Source: Candidatus Methanoplasma cognatum (GTDB lineage: Archaea > Thermoplasmatota > Thermoplasmata > Methanomassiliicoccales > Methanomethylophilaceae). Taken from it: a DNA stretch of 64,000 nucleotides. Below are positions 7,219 through 15,791 of the stretch, piece by piece. A model generated the notes under the pieces. That model worked only from the letters and a program-made list of their open reading frames with translations, had not been told where the DNA came from and ran no database searches. Positions within the stretch are counted from its first letter, which is position 1; each line of letters opens with the position of its first letter. Both the position numbers and the translations under genes were made by a program. The stretch is taken from positions 124,001 to 188,000 of the forward strand of contig WRLM01000004.1 in assembly GCA_009777615.1 (NCBI GenBank), read 5' to 3'.

Positions 7219-8556
7219 TCAGAACTTCATCCCGCATCCTTCGCAGTGTTCCGCATCCTCCGGCAATTCAATCCCGCACCAGCTGCAGAGACGCTTCTTC
7301 GGGGTATTCGGTTTTTTTGTTGTACCATCTACTCCCATTTCCACCAACCTGCGTTTCCATGATTCCGGGTTCGAATGGATCACGCGCCCGACGAAACTCG
7401 TGCGGACGTACTGCAGAGACGCGGTGCGTTTGGCCGCCATATAGTAATCGATGTAATTCGGGGCTTTCAACTCTCTATCGGCCAGGCGTATAACTTCGCG
7501 CTTGAAGCTGATGGCCTCCATCGCCCGGTTGATATTTTCCGCCGAAGTCTGGAAATTGCCGTTCGTGCGAAATACGAACGTGGCCACGTGTTCATCAGAC
7601 TGGACGGCAAATTCAACCGCACAATACTGATCGTTCGGAGCCGGCGCGATTATCCAAAAGAGATATGGGTCAGAAGGGACCGCATCGTCTATGCTGCTGT
7701 CCGCGGCCTCTGCAGAGTTATCGGCCTTTCTCCAGCCGATGCTGTTCTTCATGAAACCTATCCGTATCTGCGTTGCGTCGCATATCTCCTTGAATAACGC
7801 ATAGCTGTCCGCGGCGCGAGTCTGGGCCATTTTGGCATCCACATATGACGCGAATGACGGAGCGATCGCCGCAAGTTGTCCCATAGGAACCGCCGCCCCT
7901 TCGGGCATAAGCTTGGCGATCTGCGAGGCTTGTGCTATTGACAGAGACGGATCGATGTTGTTGACGGCCGCGATCGACTTCTCGCGCAACGCCCTGATGT
8001 TCTTTTCAACAGCCTCCGTGAACGGAACGGTGTCGTATCCCATTTTGGAAAAGGTATAGCTTTCTCCTGTGTTCAGCTTCAGCGTGAGTTCATGTTCGCC
8101 CTTATCTATTTTGTTCACAAAACATAAAGGAATACGCCGCGCATAGGTGTTCGGAGGAAGGGTGACGACGCAGTTCTCGTACACTCGGATCGGCACTTTG
8201 CTGCCGCTGAAAACAATGCCTCCTTCTATGAATCGATAATCTCCCGTCGTTGCCAGGATATGGTTTCCGGATATGAAAAATGCGCGAAGCACAGCTTTAT
8301 TGTATGCTTCGCAGAGCGCATCGAAGAAGGGCTGCGCCCAGTTTCCCATGCGGGAAAAGACATATTCCTCCTTCTCGGTCCTGACGGTGATGTTGTGATT
8401 AGCATACTCCAGCGTGTCCATTTTGACAAAGGGAATCTCCGCTGTGTCGAGCAATGCAGATGCGGTGAGAGAGTTCTCACCGATGGTCATCTTGACCTCG
8501 CCGTTCACGATAGGCGAAGCCGCTTGTGCCGTGTATTCTATTGGTGGGGTATCCAT
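7219..8556 (-). CDS. Unrecognised protein: duplicated beta-rich module plus C-terminal zinc ribbon
   Basis: I do not recognise this 445-residue protein. Two N-terminal segments look like copies of one module: one with YVFSRMGNWAQPFFDALCEA (about residues 66-85) and one with YTFSKMGYDTVPFTEAVEK (about 168-186), each after a beta-rich stretch. Such pattern suggests paired PH-like domains (inference). A mixed central region follows, and the last 25 residues form a zinc ribbon, CSWCG then CEGCG. There is no signal peptide or membrane segment. The ATG has a strong site, GGAGGA, 7 bases upstream. It is last of three same-strand genes whose products all carry zinc ribbons. Confidence 0.75.
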   Translation of the reverse strand: MDTPPIEYTAQAASPIVNGEVKMTIGENSLTASALLDTAEIPFVKMDTLEYANHNITVRTEKEEYVFSRMGNWAQPFFDALCEAYNKAVLRAFFISGNHILATTGDYRFIEGGIVFSGSKVPIRVYENCVVTLPPNTYARRIPLCFVNKIDKGEHELTLKLNTGESYTFSKMGYDTVPFTEAVEKNIRALREKSIAAVNNIDPSLSIAQASQIAKLMPEGAAVPMGQLAAIAPSFASYVDAKMAQTRAADSYALFKEICDATQIRIGFMKNSIGWRKADNSAEAADSSIDDAVPSDPYLFWIIAPAPNDQYCAVEFAVQSDEHVATFVFRTNGNFQTSAENINRAMEAISFKREVIRLADRELKAPNYIDYYMAAKRTASLQYVRTSFVGRVIHSNPESWKRRLVEMGVDGTTKKPNTPKKRLCSWCGIELPEDAEHCEGCGMKF

Positions 8557-8628
8557 ATCAATTCCTCCTTTTGCCGTGACCGCGGCGGTAAGTACCCCCT
8601 TCTATTCTTTCCGCCGCGTAATGCACGG

Positions 8629-9393
8629 TCAGCCCATCTTGCTCCCGCAATCGCCGCAGAACTTCGTTCCGGGCGGGTTGTCAAATCCGCATTCGGGGCA
8701 TTTTCCATCGGGAGCAGCCGCAGCCTGCTGCAGATTCTCACCGCAGTTGTTACAGAAGCGGACTCCCAGGGCGTTCTTCGCGCCGCATTTTGGACATTCT
8801 TTCTGTTCCATTGAGGTTCCGCAGTTGTTGCAGAACTTTCCGGTTCCCGCCGGCTTCCCGCAGGAAGGGCAGATGGTGGTCTTGCTCTCGATCTTACCCT
8901 GCCACACCGTGGCCGAGTCTCCCGCTTTGTCTATATCGCGCTGCATGGCCTTCGCATGGGCCTGCGCTACCGAGACCTCCTGGCGCGGCGCGCATTTTGT
9001 ACAAAGCGTCGCATCCTCGTTCCAGCAGTGGTCGCAGACATACGAGTTGCAGCCGGGGCAGCGGTGGAAGTGTTCTTTGGATTCGTTCTGTGCCCTCTCG
9101 AACGCCTGTTCGTGCTCCTTGTGCCATTCCGGAGGTTTTCCTTCGAATGTCTGTGACATGGCGTTGCTGCCCTGCTGGGCGGAACTGCCGACCGTCCTGG
9201 CTCTCCCTCCGGCAAGGTTCCCGATGATATTGGCGCCTTGTCCGAGCAGGCGGGTCCCTCTCTTCTTTTTATAGGTATCCGACTCGATAAAGCTGGACTT
9301 GTAGCCGTCGTTGCAGACATCGCAGTTGAAGGTGAACTCGAACCCGGCGTCGGTGCTGTTATCGTTGTAATTTCGTGTGAAAGCTTTCAGCAT
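8629..9393 (-). CDS. Multi-zinc-ribbon protein
   Basis: This 254-residue protein starts MLKAFTRNYND and has an unusual density of zinc-binding pairs: CDVC near residue 25, a central cluster with CPGCNSYVCDHCW and CTKC (about 115-140), and three C-terminal double-zinc-ribbon units (CPSCG/CNNCG, CPKCG/CNNCG, CPECG/CGDCG). A GQGANIIGNLAGG segment near residue 52 is hydrophobic and glycine-rich. ATG 9393 is chosen because GGGGGA precedes it by 7-8 bases; 22 upstream codons lack support. It begins right after the stop of the upstream zinc-ribbon gene. Function unknown; such ribbons commonly mediate protein contacts. Confidence 0.8.
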   Translation of the reverse strand: MLKAFTRNYNDNSTDAGFEFTFNCDVCNDGYKSSFIESDTYKKKRGTRLLGQGANIIGNLAGGRARTVGSSAQQGSNAMSQTFEGKPPEWHKEHEQAFERAQNESKEHFHRCPGCNSYVCDHCWNEDATLCTKCAPRQEVSVAQAHAKAMQRDIDKAGDSATVWQGKIESKTTICPSCGKPAGTGKFCNNCGTSMEQKECPKCGAKNALGVRFCNNCGENLQQAAAAPDGKCPECGFDNPPGTKFCGDCGSKMG

Positions 9394-9395
9394 TT

Positions 9396-9758
9396 TTATT
9401 TCCCCCTTGAAAAGAATGATTTTTTCGTGTTTTGGACCGATTTGCCGCAGGCAGTGCACCTGGAGTTCTCAAAGAATTGCGGTTTCCCGCATCGAGCGTT
9501 CGGGCACGGCACCATGAGCGATCCGCCGCAGGCATCGCATTTCTCGCTGCCCGCGAAGGTCTGGCCGCCGCAGGACGGACAAGGGACCATCAACTTTCTG
9601 CCGCATCCGGAACAGAGGTCATTTCCGCGTTGTATCGGCTTCAGACAGGACGGGCAGTGATATCCGAAAGGACTCGAACTGGCGCATTTGGAACAGTAGA
9701 CGCTGTCCCTTTCGATCATCTCACCGCAATGGATACAGGGTTGTTTGTACGTAGCCAT
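9396..9758 (-). CDS. Zinc-ribbon protein, first gene of the island operon
   Basis: This 120-residue protein starts MATYKQPCIHCGEM. It is a string of five CxxC-type knuckle pairs (CIHC/CSKC, CPSC/CSGC, CPSC/CDAC, then CPNARC/CTAC) with short linkers and a basic tail. GGGAGG 8 bases upstream fixes ATG 9758; the 9 extra upstream codons have no site. It is followed immediately by the multi-ribbon gene, suggesting translational coupling. There are no enzyme motifs. A structural or adaptor role shared with its two neighbours is inference. Confidence 0.8.
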   Translation of the reverse strand: MATYKQPCIHCGEMIERDSVYCSKCASSSPFGYHCPSCLKPIQRGNDLCSGCGRKLMVPCPSCGGQTFAGSEKCDACGGSLMVPCPNARCGKPQFFENSRCTACGKSVQNTKKSFFSRGK

Positions 9759-10214
9759 TATCGTCCCTCCCGCTGTGCGGTGCATCCGTAGTCAAGAAAA
9801 GATCGGATCTCTTTTTTTGTTGTTCCCGCATGCAGTCCGCGAGCAAAGCCGCTAGCCTCTCCTTCGTCAGTTGGCATACAGACTATATATATTTTGTATA
9901 ATTATTATTCTTTCGTTTCCTATCGGATACAAGCCCGCATTATGATGCAGAAAGAGAGGATAATGTTTTCAATAAGTCTCCATAAAGATACATTGCCGTC
10001 AGGCGCCGTAAGGCAAAGATCTATCCCGAAACAAGAGCGGAGCTCGGGCCCGATCGGACCATATCCAGTCTTCGGTTGCGGCCTGTCCGATGGGCGGTCC
10101 TGTGTCTGTCCGCCCCTCAAAAAGGCATTTTTACCCCAAAAATCACAGATAGTTATATATGCTTAATATGTGGATAAATATACCCAGCCTCTTATGAGGC
10201 AGGAAAGTGTTAGA
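9759..10214. other. Intergenic region with tandem hairpins
   Basis: No convincing gene lies here; a 90-codon reading at 9894-10166 has no family resemblance. AT-rich TATA-like sequence at 9881-9905 could serve the zinc-ribbon operon. Two adjacent perfect 6-bp hairpins occur: TCGGAC/GTCCGA (10054-10059 with 10085-10090) and GGGCGG/CCGCCC (10092-10097 with 10110-10115). They are followed by an A/T-rich stretch with AGTTATATATG (10151-10161), a likely TATA box for the next gene. The hairpins could belong to a terminator or a small RNA. Confidence 0.4.
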
Positions 10215-10451
10215 ATGGATGGAAAAGCAATACTCGATGCAATAATCGCATTGTTCCTGTACATCGTGTTCGCGATCATATACTTCATTATACTTGCGTT
10301 CATCATCAGGTTCGGCGCGGAGCTTGTTGCATCTGGAGATTGGAATATAAGCGTCGATATGCTTGCGGTCTCGGCAGCCATACTGTCTGGAGCCACGATC
10401 ATCGCCGGCGGCGGCCTCGCAGAGGCATTCAAGAAGGAAGTCTTAAAGTAA
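10215..10451 (+). CDS. Small two-helix membrane protein
   Basis: The 78-residue protein starts MDGKAILDAII. One long hydrophobic helix spans residues about 5-35 (ALFLYIVFAIIYFIILAFII), and a second weaker one runs at about 50-70 and contains GATIIAGGGLAEA. It has no recognised family. AGGAAAG about 7 bases upstream supports this ATG; a longer start at 10170 is possible. It is followed by a short gene for a Cys-rich peptide. Confidence 0.6.
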   Translation: MDGKAILDAIIALFLYIVFAIIYFIILAFIIRFGAELVASGDWNISVDMLAVSAAILSGATIIAGGGLAEAFKKEVLK

Positions 10452-10509
10452 GACCTTCTTTCTCCCGAAGAACGAAAAACCTTTTATTTTTCATCTTTAT
10501 TTGTTATCT

Positions 10510-10653
10510 ATGGTACCTGAAAATGTTGCTGACTGCAGCTGTCCCAAGACCGATTGTCCCCGCCACGGTAACTGCAACCAGTGCGTGCCTTATCACCGTG
10601 ATCAGAAGGGCGACCTTCCGTTCTGCCTGAGGCCGCTGGCGATCAAGAAATAA
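10510..10653 (+). CDS. 47-residue cysteine-rich protein
   Basis: This short ORF encodes MVPENVADCSCPKTDCPRHG followed by NCNQCVPYHRDQKGDLPFCL. The spacing CxC-x4-C-x5-C-x2-C-x4-H-x9-C looks like a compact metal-binding domain. Similar small proteins with a CPxxxCxRHGxCxxC pattern occur in anaerobic bacteria and archaea (recollection, not checked). It lies between a small membrane protein and the AcnX operon. Codon use is like its neighbours. Confidence 0.65.
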   Translation: MVPENVADCSCPKTDCPRHGNCNQCVPYHRDQKGDLPFCLRPLAIKK

Positions 10654-10691
10654 GAACATAGATTGATTAATCACCGTTCCATTGACCTATT

Positions 10692-11867
10692 ATGTATCTT
10701 ACCAGGGATGAAGAGGAGATGCTCGCCGGCGAAGACGGCGAGAGCTGCCGAAAGGCCATGGAGCTTGTTGTGGCGCTCGGTAAGATATACGGAGCGGAGG
10801 ATCTTATCGACATAACGTCAGCACATCTTTCGGGCGCGTCCTACAAGACGATAGGGGACGGCGGCGTGAAGTATCTGGAAGATATGGTGAAGGGAGGGGC
10901 GAGAGTTTCAGTCCCCTCCACGCTGAACCCGATCGGGATGGACAGGGAAAGATGGAAGGAGATGCACATACCTCCTGCGTTCGCGGAGAAGCAGCTGAAG
11001 ATAATCGATCTGTATAAGAGAATGGGGGTCAGGGCCACCTGCTCATGCACCCCTTACCTGGAGGACAACGTTCCCTCTTTGGGGGATCACGTCGCATGGG
11101 CTGAATCCTCCGCTTTATCGTTCGTGAATTCATACATCGGAGCAAGGACCAACAGAGAAGGGGGGCCGGGAGCGCTCGCGGCGGCGATAATAGGCAGGAC
11201 CGCAAACTATGGTCTCCACATAGACGAGAACAGAAAGCCCACGGTCGTCATAGACGCGGAGACCGACGGGTCGGTGTTCAGCTACTCGATGCTCGGGCAG
11301 GCCGTGGGGATGTCGATAGGCGGCGGCATACCTTATTTCAGAGGAGTCGAGCCAACCGTTGACGACGCGAAGACGATGTCTGCGGCGATGGCGGCCTCAG
11401 GTTCGGTCGCTTTGTATCACGTCGAAGGGGTCACTCCGGAAGCCGGGAACTTTGACATAAGCGGACTGGAAACAATATCGATAGGCAGAAAGGAGCTCAA
11501 GGATGCATATGACAAACTGAACACGGCGGAAGATGTTCAGCTCATAGCGCTGGGCTGTCCGCATCTGAGCCGGAAAGAGATGAAGGACATCGCCGCATTC
11601 CTAAAAGGGAAGAAAAAGAAGAACAAGGACGTTGAGATCTGGTTCTGCACATCTTCAAAGATACGCGAAGAATGTGCTGAGGAAGTAAGGATAATGGAGG
11701 AATTCGGCCCCGTATTGGCGGACACCTGCATGGTGGTCTCGCCGATAGAAGGGATATTCAAGAGGACCGGCACAAACTCCGCAAAGGCCGGCAACTATCT
11801 TCCCACGCTGTGCTCTCAGGATGTCGTGTGCAAGGACATCTCAAAGCTGATGGAGGTCGTGATTTGA
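10692..11867 (+). CDS. Phosphomevalonate dehydratase large subunit (AcnX / DUF521)
   Basis: The 391-residue aconitase-X catalytic subunit starts MYLTRDEEEMLAGEDG and carries LIDITSAHLSGASYKTIGDG, a CSCTPYLEDNVP segment and a late TNSAKAGNYLP segment, all typical of AcnX. In archaea this enzyme, with its small subunit and an Fe-S cluster, dehydrates (R)-5-phosphomevalonate to trans-anhydromevalonate 5-phosphate in the archaeal mevalonate pathway (established in Aeropyrum). The small subunit is encoded next, overlapping by four bases. The decarboxylase of the next step is not in this window. Other AcnX enzymes act on hydroxyproline derivatives, but the archaeal setting favours isoprenoid synthesis. 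Confidence 0.88.
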   Translation: MYLTRDEEEMLAGEDGESCRKAMELVVALGKIYGAEDLIDITSAHLSGASYKTIGDGGVKYLEDMVKGGARVSVPSTLNPIGMDRERWKEMHIPPAFAEKQLKIIDLYKRMGVRATCSCTPYLEDNVPSLGDHVAWAESSALSFVNSYIGARTNREGGPGALAAAIIGRTANYGLHIDENRKPTVVIDAETDGSVFSYSMLGQAVGMSIGGGIPYFRGVEPTVDDAKTMSAAMAASGSVALYHVEGVTPEAGNFDISGLETISIGRKELKDAYDKLNTAEDVQLIALGCPHLSRKEMKDIAAFLKGKKKKNKDVEIWFCTSSKIREECAEEVRIMEEFGPVLADTCMVVSPIEGIFKRTGTNSAKAGNYLPTLCSQDVVCKDISKLMEVVI

Positions 11868-12646
11868 TACTGCAGGGAAGGGCGATATCATCCGGAAGGG
11901 TCGAAGGAAAGGTCCTGAAGCTGAACGGGACGTTCAGTTTCCTCGGAGGCGTTAATGCGTCAACCGGAGACCTCAACGTCGGAGAAGGAAACATCGCGGG
12001 GAAGGTATTCGTTTTCCGCGGGGGAAAGGGGAGCACAGTGGGTTCGTTTGTCATGTACGACCTGATGGTCCACGGCAAAGCGCCGATAGCGGTCGTGAAC
12101 AGCACGGCGGAGACGATAGTCACCACCGGCGCGGTGATATCTTCGATACCGATGGTGGATATGATAGATATCGATGTTCTTTTTGACGGTGATGAAGTAA
12201 TCGTCGACGGAGACAGCGGAACCGTTGAGATAAAGGGAATCAAAGTGATCAAAACGGCGTCCTGCGCCCTTCTCAACGAGAGCGGAAAGGTCCTTCTGCT
12301 ACAGCGCCCGGAGGATGCGAGATCATTTCCGGGGTGGAGGTCACTCGTCGCAGGGAAGGTAGAGGTCGGAGAGGATCCGGAGGATACCGCCGTAAGAGAG
12401 ATAATGGAAGAGACGCAGATCTCTGTTTCAAAGCCTGTAGCGCGTCTGCCGCCCGTGTACGTAAGGGAAAAGGACGTCATATGGGAGGTCTACCCCTTCC
12501 TTTTCAGGGTGAGGGATCAGGACCCTAAGCTCAACAAAGAGAATGTGGGATATGAGTGGGTCATCCCGGATGATCTGAAGGGAGACATGTCCGCAGTCCC
12601 GCTGACGCATGAGGTCGTAAGCAAAATGTTAAAAGGGTTGGAATGA
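11864..12646 (+). CDS. AcnX small (swivel) subunit fused to a Nudix hydrolase domain
   Basis: The 260-residue protein starts at TTG 11864, overlapping the large-subunit stop, with GGAGGT 6 bases upstream; no ATG start fits as well. Residues 1-125 are the DUF126 swivel subunit of phosphomevalonate dehydratase (GRAISSGRVEGKVL, then GGKGSTVGSFVMYDL). Residues about 130-255 are a Nudix domain with box GKVEVGE-x7-REIMEETQI at about 163-184. The catalytic REUxEE is intact, but the usual last glycine is Gln. Swivel subunits are normally stand-alone. The fusion suggests a Nudix activity on an isoprenoid phosphate (inference). Confidence 0.85.
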   Translation: MILQGRAISSGRVEGKVLKLNGTFSFLGGVNASTGDLNVGEGNIAGKVFVFRGGKGSTVGSFVMYDLMVHGKAPIAVVNSTAETIVTTGAVISSIPMVDMIDIDVLFDGDEVIVDGDSGTVEIKGIKVIKTASCALLNESGKVLLLQRPEDARSFPGWRSLVAGKVEVGEDPEDTAVREIMEETQISVSKPVARLPPVYVREKDVIWEVYPFLFRVRDQDPKLNKENVGYEWVIPDDLKGDMSAVPLTHEVVSKMLKGLE

Positions 12647-12662
12647 GGGCGTGAGCCCGGTT

Positions 12663-15614
12663 TCATTGTTCGGCTGAGCTTATGCCTATGACGATGTCCT
12701 TCCCGGTCACGTCCCAGGTCTTCACTTCGTCTCCCCCCGGGCTGTCCGTGAAGACGAGCTTCTTCGCTCTGACCTCTGCCGATATGTGCTCCTCCCAGTT
12801 CTTGAAGAGGTCTATGAGATAGGGCTCCGCACTGACGTCGCAGTTGATGTACTGTTCAACGTTGAGTTTCATGTCCTTTCTCATCTGCTGGATCCTTCTG
12901 ATGAGTTCCCTCGCGTAGCCTTCGGCCTCTATCTCAGGAGTTACGTCGAAATCAATGAAGATCCGCCCGCCGTCGAATTCCGCGCCTTCCAGGCCCTCAA
13001 CGTCGCCGTCCGACGCCGCATACCTTATCTTCTTTATGTTCCCCTGCTGTGCCAGGACATCTTCGAAGACAGATATGGAATCATTTACGCCGTCGTCCCC
13101 TCTGATGAATATCTGTTTCAGGGGCCATCTGAGCTTACTCCCCATCTTCGCCCTCTCGGCGGCGACGACCTCGATCACATTCTGGATCAGATACATGCTG
13201 CGTTCCAGATCGTCGTCGATGAGGGTCTCGTCGCATGTGATCCAGTCCTCCATGTGGACCGACGGCTTCGTACCGCCCATATGCTGGTACACTTCCTCGG
13301 ATATGTGCGGCGTGAGCGGCGCCAGCAGCAGGGCGGTGTTCATGATGGATTGGTGCAGGGTGAAATAGGATGCCATTTTATCGTCGTACGAATCGTTCTC
13401 TTCGCTCCAGCTCCTGTCCCTGACCAGACGGACGTACCAGCGGGAGAGGTCTTCCATGATATAATCCTCGAGCGCTCTCGCGACCTTGTGGAGCTCCCTC
13501 GATTCAAGTCCCTGCGTAACGGCTTTCTTTACCTTTTCGGTTCTGGAAAGCATCCATTTGTCCTCTTTTCTCAGGTCCTTGCATACGCTCTCAGCGGTGT
13601 GGGCGGACGGATCGTAGTTGTCGATCATCATATAAGTGGATGCGAAATTCACGACGTTCCAGTATGTGTTAAGGACCTTCCTCGCGTTCTTGGGCCCGTC
13701 CTTTTGGAATGCGGTGTCCTCCCACGGCGCGTTAGCCCTTATCAGGTACAGCCTCAGGGAGTCGGCTCCGAGCTCGTTTATTATCTCCATCGGCTCTATG
13801 ACGTTGCCTTTGGACTTCGACATCTTCTGTCCCTTCGGATCGAGCACCCATCCGTGCATCATGACCTCGTCGTAAGGCGCGCGGCCGAACGAGACCACGC
13901 CGGCTCCCAGCTGGGTGTAGAACCATCCTCTTGTCTGGTCATGCGCTTCGATGATGAACCTTCCGAATCCCCAGGTGTCGAAATCCTCTTTCTTTGCCGG
14001 ATATGAAAGCTGCGCCCACGCCGCCACGCCGGAGTCGAACCAGACGTCCAGGACGTCCTTCACTCTGTGCATGACGGAACCGCATTTACCGCAGGTGAAC
14101 GTGACCTCGTCGATCCACGGCCGGTGGGTATCCATCCCGTCCTTGTATCCGTTCCCTTCGCGGAGGTCTTTGTACTGTCCCACTACATGCATCTCTCCGC
14201 ACTCGCATTCCCAGACCGGTATCGGTATCCCCCAGTATCTCTGGCGGGATACGCACCATTCCCTGGCTCCTTCGACCCAGTTCTTCTCTCTCGAACCCCC
14301 TGCCCATTCCGGCACCCATTTGACGCGGTCTATTTCGCCGAGCATCTGCTCTTTTATTTCGGGTATGCCGATGAACCATTGGCGGGTGTTCCTGTATATG
14401 ATGGGGGTCTTGCATCTCCAGCAGTGTCCGTACCTGTGTTTCGCTTTGTCGGAATTGAAAAGCAGTCCCTTCTCGCCGAGATACTTTATAAGGTCGTCGT
14501 TGGCCGCTCTCACCTTTTTGTCGGTCATCATCGGGAACTCCTTCGTGAACCTTCCCGACTCGCCCACGGGACAGAAGGGTTCGATCCCGTATCTTTTTCC
14601 GCTTTCGTAATCGTCAGGACCGAATCCCGGCGCAGTGTGTACCAGGCCGGTGTTGTCCTTCTCCACATAATCTGCGTTCAGGACCTTGAACGTCCACTCG
14701 CTTCTTTTGAGATGCTCGGGGCTTATGTCGAAGGGAGGGAGATATTCGAGACCTTCAAGCTCTTTTCCAGTCATGCGTTCGATCACTTCGAATCTCTCGT
14801 AGCCTCCTTTCTTCGATACGTACTCCGCCTGAGAGAGCATGCATATCACGATCTCCTCTTTATCATCCGATGCGAGCCTTATCTTCGCATATTCAAATTC
14901 CGGATGCGCGGCCACCGCCATATTGGACGGAAGGGTCCACGGAGTGGTCGTCCATATGATCAGTGAGACTCCGTTATCTTTTACAAGAGGGAACCGCACC
15001 ATCACCGAAGGGTCCGTCTCATCCCAGTATTCTATCTCGGCCTCGGCCAGCGCGGTCTCGCATCTCGGGCACCATGTGACCACTTTGCTGGAAGGTCCCA
15101 GCAGCCCCCGCTCATGCGCGCGCCGGACCGTCCACCATGCGGATTCCAGGAAGTCCGGTTTAAGCGTTTGGTAAGGGTTGTCCCAGTCCATCCAGACGCC
15201 GAGCTGTTTGAACTGATCAGTCATGCTCTCCCTGAGCTCGCTGGCAAATTTCTTGCATGTGTCGACGAACTTGCCGATGCCTATCTCCTCTATCTCCTTC
15301 TTAGAATGGACGCCTATCTTCTTTTCGACCTGGACCTCGATCGGAAGGCCGTGCATATCGAACCCAGGCTGATCGCGGACATTATAACCCTTCATCCTGA
15401 GATATCTTATCATTATGTCCTTCAGGGTCTTGTTCATCGCGGTCCCCAAGTGAATGGATCCCGTCGTATACGGCGGACCGTCGAGGAAGTGAAATCTCTC
15501 CCCTCCGGATCTCAGTTCTTTGGTCTTTTCGTAAGCTTTGGAGGAGACCCAGAATTCTTGGATCTCCTTTTCTATCGTTGGCGCATCATAGTTCGCGCGG
15601 ACCTGCTTTATCAT
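12663..15614 (-). CDS. ileS: Isoleucyl-tRNA synthetase
   Basis: This is a full-length 983-residue class I synthetase. The HIGH-like HLGTA lies near residue 57 (PPYTTGSIHLGTA) and KMSKSKGN near residue 600, with the editing domain between (TTTPWTLPSNMAVAAHP). The C-terminal half holds the anticodon-binding helices. It lacks a bacterial C-terminal zinc finger, as expected for the archaeal/eukaryotic-like type. GAGGA precedes the ATG, and a minus-strand TATA-like AAATATTTAA lies near 15675-15685. It converges with the AcnX-Nudix gene. Confidence 0.96.
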   Translation of the reverse strand: MIKQVRANYDAPTIEKEIQEFWVSSKAYEKTKELRSGGERFHFLDGPPYTTGSIHLGTAMNKTLKDIMIRYLRMKGYNVRDQPGFDMHGLPIEVQVEKKIGVHSKKEIEEIGIGKFVDTCKKFASELRESMTDQFKQLGVWMDWDNPYQTLKPDFLESAWWTVRRAHERGLLGPSSKVVTWCPRCETALAEAEIEYWDETDPSVMVRFPLVKDNGVSLIIWTTTPWTLPSNMAVAAHPEFEYAKIRLASDDKEEIVICMLSQAEYVSKKGGYERFEVIERMTGKELEGLEYLPPFDISPEHLKRSEWTFKVLNADYVEKDNTGLVHTAPGFGPDDYESGKRYGIEPFCPVGESGRFTKEFPMMTDKKVRAANDDLIKYLGEKGLLFNSDKAKHRYGHCWRCKTPIIYRNTRQWFIGIPEIKEQMLGEIDRVKWVPEWAGGSREKNWVEGAREWCVSRQRYWGIPIPVWECECGEMHVVGQYKDLREGNGYKDGMDTHRPWIDEVTFTCGKCGSVMHRVKDVLDVWFDSGVAAWAQLSYPAKKEDFDTWGFGRFIIEAHDQTRGWFYTQLGAGVVSFGRAPYDEVMMHGWVLDPKGQKMSKSKGNVIEPMEIINELGADSLRLYLIRANAPWEDTAFQKDGPKNARKVLNTYWNVVNFASTYMMIDNYDPSAHTAESVCKDLRKEDKWMLSRTEKVKKAVTQGLESRELHKVARALEDYIMEDLSRWYVRLVRDRSWSEENDSYDDKMASYFTLHQSIMNTALLLAPLTPHISEEVYQHMGGTKPSVHMEDWITCDETLIDDDLERSMYLIQNVIEVVAAERAKMGSKLRWPLKQIFIRGDDGVNDSISVFEDVLAQQGNIKKIRYAASDGDVEGLEGAEFDGGRIFIDFDVTPEIEAEGYARELIRRIQQMRKDMKLNVEQYINCDVSAEPYLIDLFKNWEEHISAEVRAKKLVFTDSPGGDEVKTWDVTGKDIVIGISSAEQ

Positions 15615-15791
15615 CGCTAATCCTCTTTTGCCCGGTATATCTTGCCGGGATGTAGTGGCAATCCACGTCCCGATTAAATATTTACCGCTTAGGACGACTC
15701 TGCTGAACAGTAGTCAGATCTGATGCCGCACCTGCAGTTATAATAACTGTACTGTGTATGTTCAAAAACGATTATCTTGTCGTCCGTGCCG

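Noticed and set aside
7365-7376. CCGGGTTCGAAT match to the tRNA T arm, possible attachment site
   Set aside because: It lies inside the coding frame of the 445-residue protein, is only 12 bases long, and the flanks do not match the tRNA 3' end; no integrase is near.
12786-14006. 406-codon ORF antisense to ileS
   Set aside because: Overlaps the catalytic core of a complete IleRS and has no recognisable domain.
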